A stretch of DNA of 64,000 nucleotides from Paenibacillus sp. MZ04-78.2 (GCF_024213375.1 NZ_JANAVJ010000003.1:1-64000), one strand, 5' to 3'; positions 51,345 through 61,625 are shown, numbered from the stretch's first letter. Numbers and translations: made by a program. The notes: a model not told the origin generated them from the letters alone.

Positions 51345-53303
51345 ATGTACACAACGAAAAAGCCTTACTTGATCGACGCAATCGTCGGAAATTCCCGTTT
51401 TCTCGCCTCTGTGGGCCGCACCGGCCGGATGTACCGCATGTGGTGGCCGCATATCGACTACCCGCAGCACGTGGACGAAATCCGCAGCGGCCTGTACATC
51501 GAAGAGAGCTCGGCAGGGACAAACTGGTTTGACAGCGAGGAAGATGGCTGGCAGCACGAAGCCTCCTACGTGCCCCGGACGAACATCTTTAAAACGACGG
51601 CCGTTTCCGAGCGCTGCCCGCTGTCCGCGGAGACGGTCGATTACGCCGTACCGGGCGAAGATTTCCTCGTCCGCCAATTCACGTTCACGAACCGCGGCGA
51701 AGCGCCGGTATCGTTCCGCTTTATGTATTACTCGTCGTTCCGCTCGATGGAAACGCCTTTTTACCACACGACCCAGTTCGACGAGACACACGATTCGCTC
51801 ATGCACCTGCGGCACGAGTATATTTTTTCCGTCTCCAGTTCAAACGTTTGCACGGGATACCAAGCCGGAGCCGCCGTATGGGAAAACGCGCATACCGGCC
51901 AGTTAAACGGGAACGGGATCGACATGAAGCCGGACGGCGCGTTGTGCTGGCATATTGAAAAGCTGGCGCCGGGTGCGGCTGTCGAAGTGCCCGTATACAT
52001 TGCCGCAGGTCAGACGCGCGCAGACTCCCAGCAATCGCTGGCAAAAGCCAAGAGCCGCCCGCATACCTACTGGTACGACCTCACGGAGAGCTACTGGCAC
52101 CGATTCCTGAACGATGCCAAGCCAGCCCCCGGATCGCGAAGCGACATCCGCGAGCTGTACGAGCGTTCGCTGCTGGCGATGAAGCTGATGAGCGACGAGA
52201 AGTCCGGCTGTGTCGTGGCCGCTCCCGAATTCGACGAGCAATTTTCCCGCTGCGGAGGCTATTCTTATTGCTGGGGCCGGGACGCCGCATTTATTACGAC
52301 GGCGCTGGACCGCGTCGGCTTGACGGAGTTGTCCGCGAAGTTTTACGAGTGGACCCTTACGGCTCAGGACCCGGACGGCTCCTGGCAGCAGCGGCATTAC
52401 CACGACGGCCGGCTGGCTCCGTCCTGGGGCTTGCAGATCGACGAGGGCGCCTCGATTATTTGGGGCATGTGGCAGCATTATCTGCAAGTTCAAGATGAAG
52501 CTTTCCTGCAAAACGTATGGCCGGCCGTCGAACGGGGCGCCTGCTTCCTTACCGGCTATATCGATGCGGAAACCGGATTGCCCGCTTGCAGCATGGATCT
52601 TTGGGAAGAGCGACTCGCCGAGCACACGTATTCGGCGGGTGCGGTTTTTGGCGGCTTGACGGCGGCAGCCTCTTTTGCCGAACGGCTGGGCAAGCCGGAG
52701 CTGGCAAGCGAATGGAGCCTCGCGGCGGAGCGTATCCGCCAGTCGATCGGCGAGCTGTGCTGGAACGAGGAAAAAGGCGCCTTCTACCGCGCTTTAAAGC
52801 TGGCGGTGCCGGAGGCGGTATACCACGAGGCCCGGTCGCAAGGGCTCGGCACCTCCGTAAGCGTCAATGCGAAAGGATATACGACCTACTTCCTGGAGCA
52901 CGACCCGATCGTCGACATCAGCCTGATCGGCATTTCCGTTCCGTTCGGCGTCTTCCCTGCCGATGATCCGCGCGTCGTCCGCACGGCCGATACGATCGAG
53001 CAGCACTTGACGTCTCCCGTCGTCGGCGGCATCAGGCGGTATGAGAACGACCACTACATTGGCGGCAATCCGTGGATTTTAACGACGCTGTGGCTGTGCC
53101 ATTACCGCCTTCATCGCGGACAATACGCCGAAGCCAAGTCGCTCCTGCAGTGGGCGATAGATCACCGGACGGCGGCAGGGCTGCTGCCCGAACAGGTGGA
53201 CAAGCAAACGGGGGAAACCGCTTGGGTCGTTCCGTTGACTTGGTCGCACGCGATGTTTATTTTAGCCGTTTCCCTGCTTTCGGAGCAGGGTCAGTTGGAT
53301 TAA
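51345..53303 (+). CDS. GH15 glucoamylase/glucodextranase-like protein
   Basis: 652 aa from ATG 51345 (GGAG 10 nt upstream); no signal peptide, so cytoplasmic. N-terminal beta-sandwich (about 1-260), then an (alpha/alpha)6 barrel with YCWGRDAAFITTALDRVGL, DPDGSWQQRHYHDGRLAPSW and CSMDLWEERLAEHTYS (candidate acid Glu). Ends with the general-base region (AWVVPLTWSHAMFILAV). Degrades linear maltodextrins to glucose. Contains a possible operator (51839-51853). Confidence 0.88.
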   Translation: MYTTKKPYLIDAIVGNSRFLASVGRTGRMYRMWWPHIDYPQHVDEIRSGLYIEESSAGTNWFDSEEDGWQHEASYVPRTNIFKTTAVSERCPLSAETVDYAVPGEDFLVRQFTFTNRGEAPVSFRFMYYSSFRSMETPFYHTTQFDETHDSLMHLRHEYIFSVSSSNVCTGYQAGAAVWENAHTGQLNGNGIDMKPDGALCWHIEKLAPGAAVEVPVYIAAGQTRADSQQSLAKAKSRPHTYWYDLTESYWHRFLNDAKPAPGSRSDIRELYERSLLAMKLMSDEKSGCVVAAPEFDEQFSRCGGYSYCWGRDAAFITTALDRVGLTELSAKFYEWTLTAQDPDGSWQQRHYHDGRLAPSWGLQIDEGASIIWGMWQHYLQVQDEAFLQNVWPAVERGACFLTGYIDAETGLPACSMDLWEERLAEHTYSAGAVFGGLTAAASFAERLGKPELASEWSLAAERIRQSIGELCWNEEKGAFYRALKLAVPEAVYHEARSQGLGTSVSVNAKGYTTYFLEHDPIVDISLIGISVPFGVFPADDPRVVRTADTIEQHLTSPVVGGIRRYENDHYIGGNPWILTTLWLCHYRLHRGQYAEAKSLLQWAIDHRTAAGLLPEQVDKQTGETAWVVPLTWSHAMFILAVSLLSEQGQLD

Positions 53304-53308
53304 AACAT

Positions 53309-53355
53309 TCAAGCCCTTGGTTCTCCCGACGGGAGCAGCCAAGGGCTTGATTTGT
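53309..53355. terminator. Terminator between GH15 and the kinase
   Basis: TCAAGCCCTTGG and CCAAGGGCTTGA form a 12-bp stem, with inner CTCCC/GGGAG. T-rich end is short (TTTGTGTTT). Serves the plus gene; also before the convergent kinase. Confidence 0.8.
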
Positions 53356-53409
53356 GTTTATGCACAACCGATGTTTTTCTCTCATGAATTGCTTTCCGGC
53401 TTACAAGGC

Positions 53410-55163
53410 TTACAACATAAAATAAAAACTGACGCCCTTTTCGGTATTCGTTACCCCGTAACGGCTTTCATGCAGCTCCAAAATATGCTTGACGATCGCC
53501 AGTCCTAGCCCCATTCCTCCGGTTTTCCGGTTGCGAGAGCGTTCCGCACGGTAAAATCTTTCCCAGATGTCATCCAATTGATCCTCGGGAATGTTCTCCC
53601 CCTCGTTATCGATGGCGACTCGGAGCCGTTCCCCATCACTGTCGATGCGTATGGTAATTTCGCTGCCGGGCACAGCATGACGGATGGCATTTACCAATAT
53701 GTTGAACAGCACCTGCTCGATTTTGGATTGATCGGCATAGATGGGGTGCTCGCCCGCGGCCATATGAACGACCTTCAATCCCTTTTCGTTCAAATGATGC
53801 GACAGCTTGTCGACAATATCCTCGATCAGCTCGCTCACCATAAACCGGCTCTTCTTCAGCTTGATGGTCTTCGATTCCAGCTTCGTCAGCTCCAACATGT
53901 CTTTAACGAGTTCTTCCATTTTTTCCGTTTCGTCCAGTATCACTTCCAGATATCTTTCACGCTTACTTTCGCTGATGCCGTCCCGCAGCCCTTCGGCGAA
54001 ACCCTTGACAATGCTGAGCGGCGTTTTCAATTCATGGGAGGCGTTGGAGACGAATTCCTTCTGCCGCTGCTCCATCCGCTGCTTCTCCTCCATATCCGCC
54101 CGAAGCTGCTCGTTGGCCTGATGCAGCTCCTTGAGCGTATGATCCAACGATTCGGACAAGCTGTTCAAGCTGTGGGACAAGCTGCCGAACTCGTCGTTGC
54201 TCCGGATGGGCGATTTGGCGGAGAAGTCCAATTTGGCCATGCGCAGCGCGAATTTGTTAAGCGTAAGGAGCGGTTTGGTAACGAATTTGGAAAAAATCAG
54301 CGAGAGCAGCAGGATCAGCACAATGCCTCCGACCCCGATATAAACGTAGAACAGCCGCAGCGCGCCGTAAGCCTCGCTAATCTGCTGCAGCGATGTGATC
54401 GAGAAGAGCAGTTCGCTCACTTTGCCATCCCGCATCACGGGCTGAACCGCGATAAAGTTGCGTACACCGGTAATCGACTCCATCCATTCCTGTTCGATCA
54501 TCTTGCCGCTCTGCAAATCGGCCCTCTGCTCGTTGGTAAGCAGCGGGAACGATTCGCGAATGGCAAAAAACAATAAGCCCTGGCGCAAGTTCCATAGATT
54601 CGGGCTGGGCAGCAGCGTGTCGGTGATGACGCCGGAAATTTGCCTCAACGGTTCCTCACTCGTTGCCGTGCTGCCGATGTCCTTCATTCCGGCTTTTTTT
54701 ATGACGTGCGCGTAGATCAAGTCTTTATCCTGATCGTCCTTCTCGAATTCGGCCTCTACCTGAACCCGGTCGCCGCGCTGCAAATGGGCCGCCAGCAATT
54801 CCTTCTGCTGATCGGAAGCGGAGAGCGGCATCAAGGAAATCTTGATCGAAGCACCTTTGTCGTCGCGGATGACGATGCGAAAAAAATTGTCGTACTTCAC
54901 TTTTCCTTCCGGATTCAAGATCGCGAGCTGCGCTTTATTTTGGCTAATAAATTGTCCTATCTCACGTGTAATGCGCGGCTCGTCCCAATGGTTCGACGCA
55001 TACTGCTCGCTGAAGGACTGCAGCTTTTTTTCCAATCCGGCCAATCGCTGATTCTGGTAAAATCTCTCAAAAAACAGCAGCTGCCCGAGCAGAACGATCG
55101 CATAGAACAACATGAAAAAAGACGCTGTGATCGCGAACAGCTTGAAGGTAACGCCGCCTCTTT

Positions 55164-55167
<4 letters not shown>
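53410..55167 (-). CDS. Membrane histidine kinase
   Basis: 585 aa. TM1 (LFAITASFFMLFYAIVLLGQ), a large extracellular sensor to about 285, TM2 (LFYVYIGVGGIVLILLLSLI), HAMP, a coiled-coil (EELHQANEQLRADMEEKQRM-like), H box EFVSNASHELKTPLSI, N box FNILVNAIRHA, G1/G2 WERFYRAERS and GGMGLGLAIVKHIL. Overlaps the regulator gene by 4 bases. Strongly acidic extracellular part. Signal unknown. Confidence 0.93.
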
Positions 55168-55844
<677 letters not shown>

Positions 55845-55917
55845 AGCAATGACAACTCCTGTTTCTCCGGTAACGTGCCTACCTGTTCTATTATACATGA
55901 GTCTTGTGTTTTTCGTG

Positions 55918-55930
55918 TGTCCCGGGGACA
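55918..55930. promoter_or_regulatory. Palindrome TGTCCC-G-GGGACA
   Basis: Perfect 6+6 inverted repeat in the divergent gap between the response regulator and AI-2E genes. The minus-strand TATAAT (55895-55890) sits 22 bases away, so it would lie near -35 to -45 of that promoter. Confidence 0.5.
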
Positions 55931-56035
55931 TTTAAAACAAGAGCCTTCTTTGAAGACAGGACACATGAAGTACACAACGGCACGTTATAATGTTGGCAGA
56001 CAAACTTGGCTCGTTCCCATCGAAAGGATGTTCGT

Positions 56036-57073
56036 ATGAATATGATGGCCTTTCTTCAAAGAAAAGATGTGCAGCGCTTCGGCATTCTGGCGCTCTTTTG
56101 CCTGCTGTTGTTCTGGCTGAGAGGCATGCTGAACCTCATCTTATTGACATTCTTGATGACGTTCCTCATGGATCGTCTTCATCACTTGGTCCATCGCTGG
56201 ATTAAACCGATCATTCCTGTCGATTCCAGGCTGCTGCTCTCCATTCTGTACGTTTTGCTTGTCGCTCTGCTGGTGGCCTGGGGCTTCAAGGTTTTTCCAA
56301 CCATAGCTCACGAAGTAGGCCAGTTGGCTGTAATGGTAAAGGAGGTCTACGCGCATCCGCAGAACGAAATCGTGAGCTATCTCGTATCCGTCGTTCATCA
56401 GCTCGACCTTAGCAGCATCATCAAGCCGGGTTTGGATATGATCAAGAAAGTCGGCCTTTGGGGCTTCGATGGATTTCTGGCCGTCATTATGAGCTTGATT
56501 TTACTGCTCAGCAAGTCGAGCGTTGTACAGTTTACGCACAAGCTTCAGGCGAGCAAAATCGGATGGCTGGTGCAAGAAATCGAATACTTCGGCCAAAAAT
56601 TCGTCCTCACCTTCGGCAAAGTAATCGAAACCCAACTGATGATTGCACTGATCAATTGTGTGCTCACAATGATCGCCCTATGGATGATGGGCTTTCCCAA
56701 CCTGTTCGGCCTGGCGCTCTTAGTCTTCGTTCTTGGCTTGATTCCGGTCGCCGGCGTATTCATCTCGCTGATTCCGTTGTGCGCTATTGCGTTCAGCCTT
56801 GGCGGCTTCATCTATGTCATCTATTTGCTCGTGACAATTACCTTGATTCACGCATTGGAAGCCTATGTGCTCAACCCGCGGCTGATGGCTTCCAAGACGC
56901 ACCTGCCGATCTTTTACACTTTTATCGTGCTCCTGTTCTCCGAGCATTTCTTCGGCATCTGGGGCCTGATCGTCGGAATTCCGACATTTGTATTTTTACT
57001 TGATTTGTTAGAGGTTCAAAGGGCGGGGCAGCCGATTCGCCTTGCGCTTCCCTTATCTCCTAAGGAGGAATAA
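56036..57073 (+). CDS. AI-2E-family transporter (PerM/YtvI-like)
   Basis: 345 aa, about eight TM helices. Family signatures: FLMTFLMDRLHHLV, GFPNLFGLALLVFVLGLIPVAGVFIS and the C-terminal HFFGIWGLIVGIPTFVFLLDLLEV. Members include autoinducer-2 exporters and cation/proton antiporters. The SD (AAGGAGG) of the next gene overlaps its last codons, so three genes are one operon. Confidence 0.9.
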   Translation: MNMMAFLQRKDVQRFGILALFCLLLFWLRGMLNLILLTFLMTFLMDRLHHLVHRWIKPIIPVDSRLLLSILYVLLVALLVAWGFKVFPTIAHEVGQLAVMVKEVYAHPQNEIVSYLVSVVHQLDLSSIIKPGLDMIKKVGLWGFDGFLAVIMSLILLLSKSSVVQFTHKLQASKIGWLVQEIEYFGQKFVLTFGKVIETQLMIALINCVLTMIALWMMGFPNLFGLALLVFVLGLIPVAGVFISLIPLCAIAFSLGGFIYVIYLLVTITLIHALEAYVLNPRLMASKTHLPIFYTFIVLLFSEHFFGIWGLIVGIPTFVFLLDLLEVQRAGQPIRLALPLSPKEE

Positions 57074-57078
57074 TCACA

Positions 57079-57624
57079 ATGTTGAAAAAATCGATCCCGT
57101 TTGTGTTCGTTGCAGCGGGGCTGGGTATCGGCATGATTTCGCTCTTGCTGGCATTTCACCGGGAGGTAGCTTTAGCGGTGCTGTTTGTCGCGATTGCGGC
57201 CTTGCTGGACTTGTTCGGCGGCTATTCTGCAGAAAAGCTGAAGCTGTCGGGCGAATTCGCCAAGGTGCTTCGTTCCTTATCGGAGCTGATTTCCTTCGGC
57301 GCCGCACCGGCCATCATTATTTATGTCGTCGCCCTGCGCGAGCTGCCAGTATACGGTACGCTGCTGACCGCGTTGTTCATGGTATGCGGCGCGCTGCGGC
57401 TGGCCCGTTTCAACGTAATAACCTGTCACAATCGCTGGCATATCGGTCTGCCCATTACCGGAGCAGGCTGTCTGTTATCCGCATTTGCCTTGTGGAACCC
57501 TCCCGCGCATCTTTTGCCAGTGACGGTGCTGGTCATTGTCGGGCTTTCTTTCCTGATGATCAGCAAGATCAAGTTTCCGGCATTTCGTCCAAGCAAAGCC
57601 GTGTACGATACCAAGAACGTCTAG
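57079..57624 (+). CDS. PssA-like CDP-alcohol phosphatidyltransferase, catalytically degenerate
   Basis: 181 aa with the multi-helix layout and spacing of phosphatidylserine synthase PssA (SFGAAPAIIIYVVAL, VCGALRLARFNV, HIGLPITGAGCLLS). The catalytic motif DxxDGxxARx8GxxxDxxxD maps at Asp44, Gly47, Gly48, Ala51, Glu52, Ala61, Arg65 and Glu69. Five of the eight signature residues are changed, including three of four Asp. Frame and surroundings are intact, with a perfect SD, so a pseudoenzyme rather than a dying gene. Function may be lipid binding or scaffolding. Confidence 0.85.
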   Translation: MLKKSIPFVFVAAGLGIGMISLLLAFHREVALAVLFVAIAALLDLFGGYSAEKLKLSGEFAKVLRSLSELISFGAAPAIIIYVVALRELPVYGTLLTALFMVCGALRLARFNVITCHNRWHIGLPITGAGCLLSAFALWNPPAHLLPVTVLVIVGLSFLMISKIKFPAFRPSKAVYDTKNV

Positions 57625-57654
57625 CACCTACGGCTGGAGAGGAGCTGTGTCCGC

Positions 57655-58188
57655 ATGCAATTTATACAGGAGATGATCTTACAGTACGGATATATCGCTT
57701 TATTCTTCAGCTTGGCGCTTGGCATTGTGGGCTTGCCTATCCCTGATGAGCTGCTTATGACCTTTATTGGCTATCTGGCGTCGGTCGGTATGCTGAATTA
57801 TTCACTCTCGGTCGCCGTCAGTCTGGCGGGAGCGATGACCGGCATGCTCTGCAGCTACGCGCTTGGCCGCAAGTTCGGCAAGCCGCTGCTGTGGAAGCAC
57901 GGCAAGTGGATTAAGCTGACCCCGGAACGGCTGGAAAAAGTGGAAGCATGGTTCCAGCGGTACGGGCCTTGGACGATCAGCTTCGGCTACTTCATTCCTG
58001 GTATCCGTCACTTAACCTGCTACTTGTCCGGCGTCATCGGAATGGGCAAGCGCAAATATTTGATGTTCTCGGCTATTGGAGCGTTCAGCTGGTGCGTTTT
58101 TTTTATCTCCATTGGCTATTTTATCGGGGCGCAGATCGACTTCTCGCATTTTCATGCGTCACTGATGCACCGCTTTTTCTCGAAATAA
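57655..58188 (+). CDS. DedA-family membrane protein
   Basis: 177 aa, about five TM helices. DedA/SNARE-associated signatures: GIVGLPIPDELLMTFIGYLA, GAMTGMLCSYALGRKFGKPL and GYFIPGIRHLTCYLSGVIGM (R and G of the conserved FxxG-R). DedA proteins move phospholipids or undecaprenyl phosphate across the membrane. Third gene of the AI-2E/PssA-like/DedA operon. Confidence 0.92.
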   Translation: MQFIQEMILQYGYIALFFSLALGIVGLPIPDELLMTFIGYLASVGMLNYSLSVAVSLAGAMTGMLCSYALGRKFGKPLLWKHGKWIKLTPERLEKVEAWFQRYGPWTISFGYFIPGIRHLTCYLSGVIGMGKRKYLMFSAIGAFSWCVFFISIGYFIGAQIDFSHFHASLMHRFFSK

Positions 58189-58219
58189 CAGCTCGGACAA
58201 ACTACAGAGGAAACAACGA

Positions 58220-58250
58220 AAAAGGCACGCTTTTGAAGACGTGCCTTTTT
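58220..58250. terminator. Bidirectional terminator
   Basis: AAAAGGCACG and CGTGCCTTTT pair around a 10-nt loop, then T on the plus strand and A on the other. Between DedA and the minus MFS gene. Confidence 0.9.
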
Positions 58251-58258
58251 GCCGTTCT

Positions 58259-59500
58259 TTATCGTTTGCGCAGCGTCCGGCCGAACACGGCCAGAATCGG
58301 CAGCAGAAGCACCGCGGCTGTCACAAGGGACGCCCGAAGCGACAGACGGCTGCCAATCCATCCGACGAACGGGCCGCCTCCCGTCTGCCCGAGCGCGTCC
58401 GACTGATTGATCATCGAGAGCACGGTCGCCCGGACTTTGCCTTCGATGTTCAGATTAAGCCACGTATCGTAGATCGGCCCGCTGAGCGCTCCGACGATGC
58501 CAAGCGCAAGTACGGAGCCTAGCGCCCAAGTAAAGCCGGGAGCGAAGGCAAATGACAAGATAGCAGCAACCCGCAAGCCGGTCAAAACAAACATCGCCAC
58601 GACGACCATCCGTTCGCTGCCCATATCCAGCCGCTTCTCGGCCAGCCGTACGGCGATCAGACTGAGGAACGTCGCAAGGATGGAGATCAGGCCGAACCAC
58701 ACCGCCATCGAGAACGGCAGTCCCGCCGGAAAGCCGATCTCCTTGATCAGATGCGCTTCCCAGAGCCGATCGTAGCCTTCCGACGCCGCGCCGCTGAACA
58801 GCGTGACGACGAGAATCATCAGCAGCACCGGCTGGCGGCGTATTACTCTTGCTCCGGACAGCCACGTCGTCTTCATCTCCTGCCAATAGGAGAACTTGTC
58901 CACCCGCTCCGGGCGGACGAATCGGGTTTCCTTCATGAAAATAAGCAAAAACACCCCAAGGCTGAGAAACATCAGACCGCTTATGATAAACGGCAGATTG
59001 GGCGCAAGCGTGGACAACCCGACGCTGAGCGCAATACCGATCAGTGTAGCGACCAGTGACAAGCGCTTCCCTTCCAGGAAGAGGCGCCCCACATGCTGCT
59101 CCCCGACTTCGTCAACGATCCAAGCCGTGTCGGCTCCGCTGATCAGCGTCTCGCCGACGCCGCGGATACATTCCGCAATCAGAATCCACGCGAACAGCGA
59201 AAGCAAAGGACTAACGCCCCCAAGCCACGGCGCGCTGCCTTCCAGCACACATGCGACCCCGATCACCAGCATCCCGGCAATAACCGACAGCCGCCGGCCA
59301 TACGTATCGGCGACCACCCCCGTAATTCCTTCGAAAATCAATACCGTTGCTTCCAAAACCGTACCAACGAGCAGCAGCTCGAACGGGTTGAACCCGAGTT
59401 GACTTATGTAATATACCGCATAGGTCGTAAACGCCGTCGCGTTGGCGAGGGACGTCATAAAAACTTTAATCTTATATACTTGTGACGCGCGAAATTTCAT
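58259..59500 (-). CDS. MFS transporter, ~413 aa
   Basis: Twelve TM helices. Motif A in the first loop: GVVADTYGRRLSVIAG (GxxxDxxGRR). Start ATG 59500 with AAAGG about 12 nt upstream. A 22-codon leader ORF with an excellent SD begins 158 bases upstream on the same strand. Resembles exporters of antibiotics or sugars; substrate unknown. Confidence 0.88.
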   Translation of the reverse strand: MKFRASQVYKIKVFMTSLANATAFTTYAVYYISQLGFNPFELLLVGTVLEATVLIFEGITGVVADTYGRRLSVIAGMLVIGVACVLEGSAPWLGGVSPLLSLFAWILIAECIRGVGETLISGADTAWIVDEVGEQHVGRLFLEGKRLSLVATLIGIALSVGLSTLAPNLPFIISGLMFLSLGVFLLIFMKETRFVRPERVDKFSYWQEMKTTWLSGARVIRRQPVLLMILVVTLFSGAASEGYDRLWEAHLIKEIGFPAGLPFSMAVWFGLISILATFLSLIAVRLAEKRLDMGSERMVVVAMFVLTGLRVAAILSFAFAPGFTWALGSVLALGIVGALSGPIYDTWLNLNIEGKVRATVLSMINQSDALGQTGGGPFVGWIGSRLSLRASLVTAAVLLLPILAVFGRTLRKR

Positions 59501-59589
59501 GCAGACAGATCCGCCTTTCCGGCAGACGGCACGTCACACAGGGCAGTTCGGTTTCTTGCACTTCCGCCTCTTGCACACCTATGGACGGG

Positions 59590-59658
59590 TCATGCCGTTC
59601 GTTGTTTTAACGTTCCTGTAATCCTTTGGTTGAGTGAATAGGCCAAGCTTTTTTGCAT
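59590..59658 (-). CDS. 22-codon leader ORF before the MFS gene
   Basis: ATG 59658 with a perfect GGAGGTG 7 nt upstream; product begins MQKSLAYSLNQRITG and ends LKQRTA. It ends 89 bases before the MFS start. Short, SD-rich ORFs ahead of efflux or methylase genes (ermC, for example) often act as drug-sensing leader peptides. No homology to a known leader. Confidence 0.5.
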   Translation of the reverse strand: MQKSLAYSLNQRITGTLKQRTA

Positions 59659-59831
59659 GGTGAAGCACCTCCGTTGGGAATTAGCGCATCTCGGGACGGA
59701 AAGGTCGCTTTAAAATCGTATTATACATCAAAATCGAGCCGGCTGCCGCCTATTCATTACGCAAGCCTGCTTCCAGTAGCTTGACATGAAGAAGCTATTC
59801 AATTATATGAATAAATGATCATATATTTTAA

Positions 59832-60542
59832 TTTACGAATCAGGGAAGCTATCGAGCAGGCAAAGTCATCGTGTCAACCGGTCCGTTCCACACGCCTTTC
59901 ATTCCCGGCTTTGCCTCCGGGCTCCCAGACGAAATCTATCAAACGCACAGCAGCACATACCGGAATCCCGGCGAGCTGCGGGACGGACCTGTGCTTGTCG
60001 TCGGTGCTGGCAATTCGGGCGCGCAGATCGCCGTAGAGCTGTCCCGGGAGCGTCTGGTTTATTTGTCAGCGGGAAGCGAGTTGCACTTTAAACCGCTGTA
60101 TGCGCTGAGCAAAAGTATTTTTTGGTATTTGGACCTGTTCGGGATTATCTATGCAGGTACCGATTCCCTAGCCGGCTCGTGGCTGAAGAAGCAGCCCGAG
60201 ATCATTTACGGACTCGAACTGAAATCGCTTCTAGCGGTTCAAAAAGTGCTGCTCAAGCCAAGAGCCGTCGAAGCCCGCAAAAACCGCATTGTATTCGAAA
60301 ACGGAACCGATGCGGAAGTCAGCAATATCGTGTGGGCGACCGGCTACCGCAGCGACTACCGGTGGATACAGATCGACGGCGCCACCGATTCACAGGGAAA
60401 ACCTATTCACCGCGGCGGCGTCAGCCCGGTGTCCGGGCTTTATTATCTCGGCTTGCCGTGGCAGTCGTCACGAGGGTCGGCGTTGCTCGGCTGGGTAGGC
60501 CGCGATGCGTCCAAGCTGGCGGAAAAAATCCGGATTTACTAG
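59832..60542 (+). pseudogene. FAD-dependent monooxygenase, N-terminally truncated
   Basis: The last 236 codons of a flavin-containing monooxygenase: VIVSTGPFHTPFIPGFA, NADPH-binding VLVVGAGNSGAQIAVEL, then NIVWATGYRSDYRW. The N-terminal FAD Rossmann motif (GxGxxG) and about 110 residues are missing; upstream the frame hits a TAA and AT-rich DNA. A GTG at 59871 could start a shorter product, but without FAD domain it should not work. Confidence 0.8.
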
Positions 60543-60600
60543 ATTCGCAGACCGGTTTTGGTATACAATTAAAGCCTATACATGTGAAGGAGGTGCGTCT

Positions 60601-60978
60601 ATGAGCGATATGTCATTCGCCTTGAAATCGGTTACCCCGATTCTTCGAATATTCGACGAAGCCAAAGCGAGAGCGTTTTATTTGGACTATCTCGGCTTTC
60701 AGGTCGATTGGGAGCACCGGTTCGAGGAAAACTTCCCCTTATACATGCAAATCTCGCTTGGAGCGTGTACGCTCCATTTAAGCGAGCATCATGGGGATTG
60801 TTGCCCAGGGGCCGCGCTCCGCATCGAAGTCGAGAACCTCGAAGCGTTCCATGCGAAGCTTGAAGCTAAAGACTATAAGTACGCCAAGCCCGGTCTGGAA
60901 ACTACCCCTTGGGACACCCGGGAGCTTACCGTGAAGGACCCGTTCGGGAACCGCCTCATTTTTTTCGAAGCTGCATAA
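60601..60978 (+). CDS. VOC/glyoxalase-bleomycin resistance-like protein
   Basis: 125 aa; GAAGGAGG 7 nt before ATG 60601. Glyoxalase fold with VTPILRIFDEAKARAFYLDYL at the start and VKDPFGNRLIFFE at the end, metal-ligand candidates in LGACTLHLSEHHGDC. Likely a toxin-resistance or small-molecule binding protein, no operon partner evident. Confidence 0.85.
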   Translation: MSDMSFALKSVTPILRIFDEAKARAFYLDYLGFQVDWEHRFEENFPLYMQISLGACTLHLSEHHGDCCPGAALRIEVENLEAFHAKLEAKDYKYAKPGLETTPWDTRELTVKDPFGNRLIFFEAA

Positions 60979-61015
60979 CGAACCTCAACAGCACATCAGG
61001 AGGGAACACAAGACG

Positions 61016-61486
61016 ATGCCAGATATGTTAGTGAAGCTGTACGAGCTTCCGGATGACGCCCCGCTCCGAGCCAAACTGGAGAACGCGGGCTTTACGATCC
61101 GCAGGGCGCTCGTGCCGGAGAAGCATGTGATTCGAAGCTGGGTTAAGGAAAAGTTCAATCCCCATTGGGAGAGCGAATGCGACGTCGCGATTAGCGGACA
61201 TCCGACCTCGTGCTTTATCGCTACCTTGGAGGACAAAGTGGTCGGCTTCGCGTGTTACGACGCGACCAGCAAAGGCTTTTTCGGCCCGACCGGCGTAGAC
61301 GAAGTGTGCCGCGGCAAAGGCGTTGGCGCCGCTCTTCTGCTGGCCTGCTTGCACGACATGCGAACCCAGGGATACGGCTATGCCGTGATCGGCGGCGCGG
61401 GGCCGGTCGCTTTTTACGAAAAGACGGTCGGCGCGATAGAAATTCCGGATTCCGTGCCGGGGATCTACAAAGGAATGCTCCGGTAA
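61016..61486 (+). CDS. GNAT N-acetyltransferase
   Basis: 156 aa, AGGAGGG 11 nt before ATG. Acetyl-CoA site VCRGKGVGAALLLACLHDM (RxxGxG) and VIGGAGPVAFYEKTVGA. Probably in an operon with the VOC gene (37-base gap). Confidence 0.85.
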   Translation: MPDMLVKLYELPDDAPLRAKLENAGFTIRRALVPEKHVIRSWVKEKFNPHWESECDVAISGHPTSCFIATLEDKVVGFACYDATSKGFFGPTGVDEVCRGKGVGAALLLACLHDMRTQGYGYAVIGGAGPVAFYEKTVGAIEIPDSVPGIYKGMLR

Positions 61487-61625
61487 CGGGCCTCATATAT
61501 TGACCTGAGACCGAATACAAGCTACACTAGAAAGTACAAGCAGGGGAATTTCCAGCGGCACCGCCGCATGGAAAGGCTTCTGCTTTTCTATTTTCCCACC
61601 TACTCTAACAAACCGGGAGGAACCC

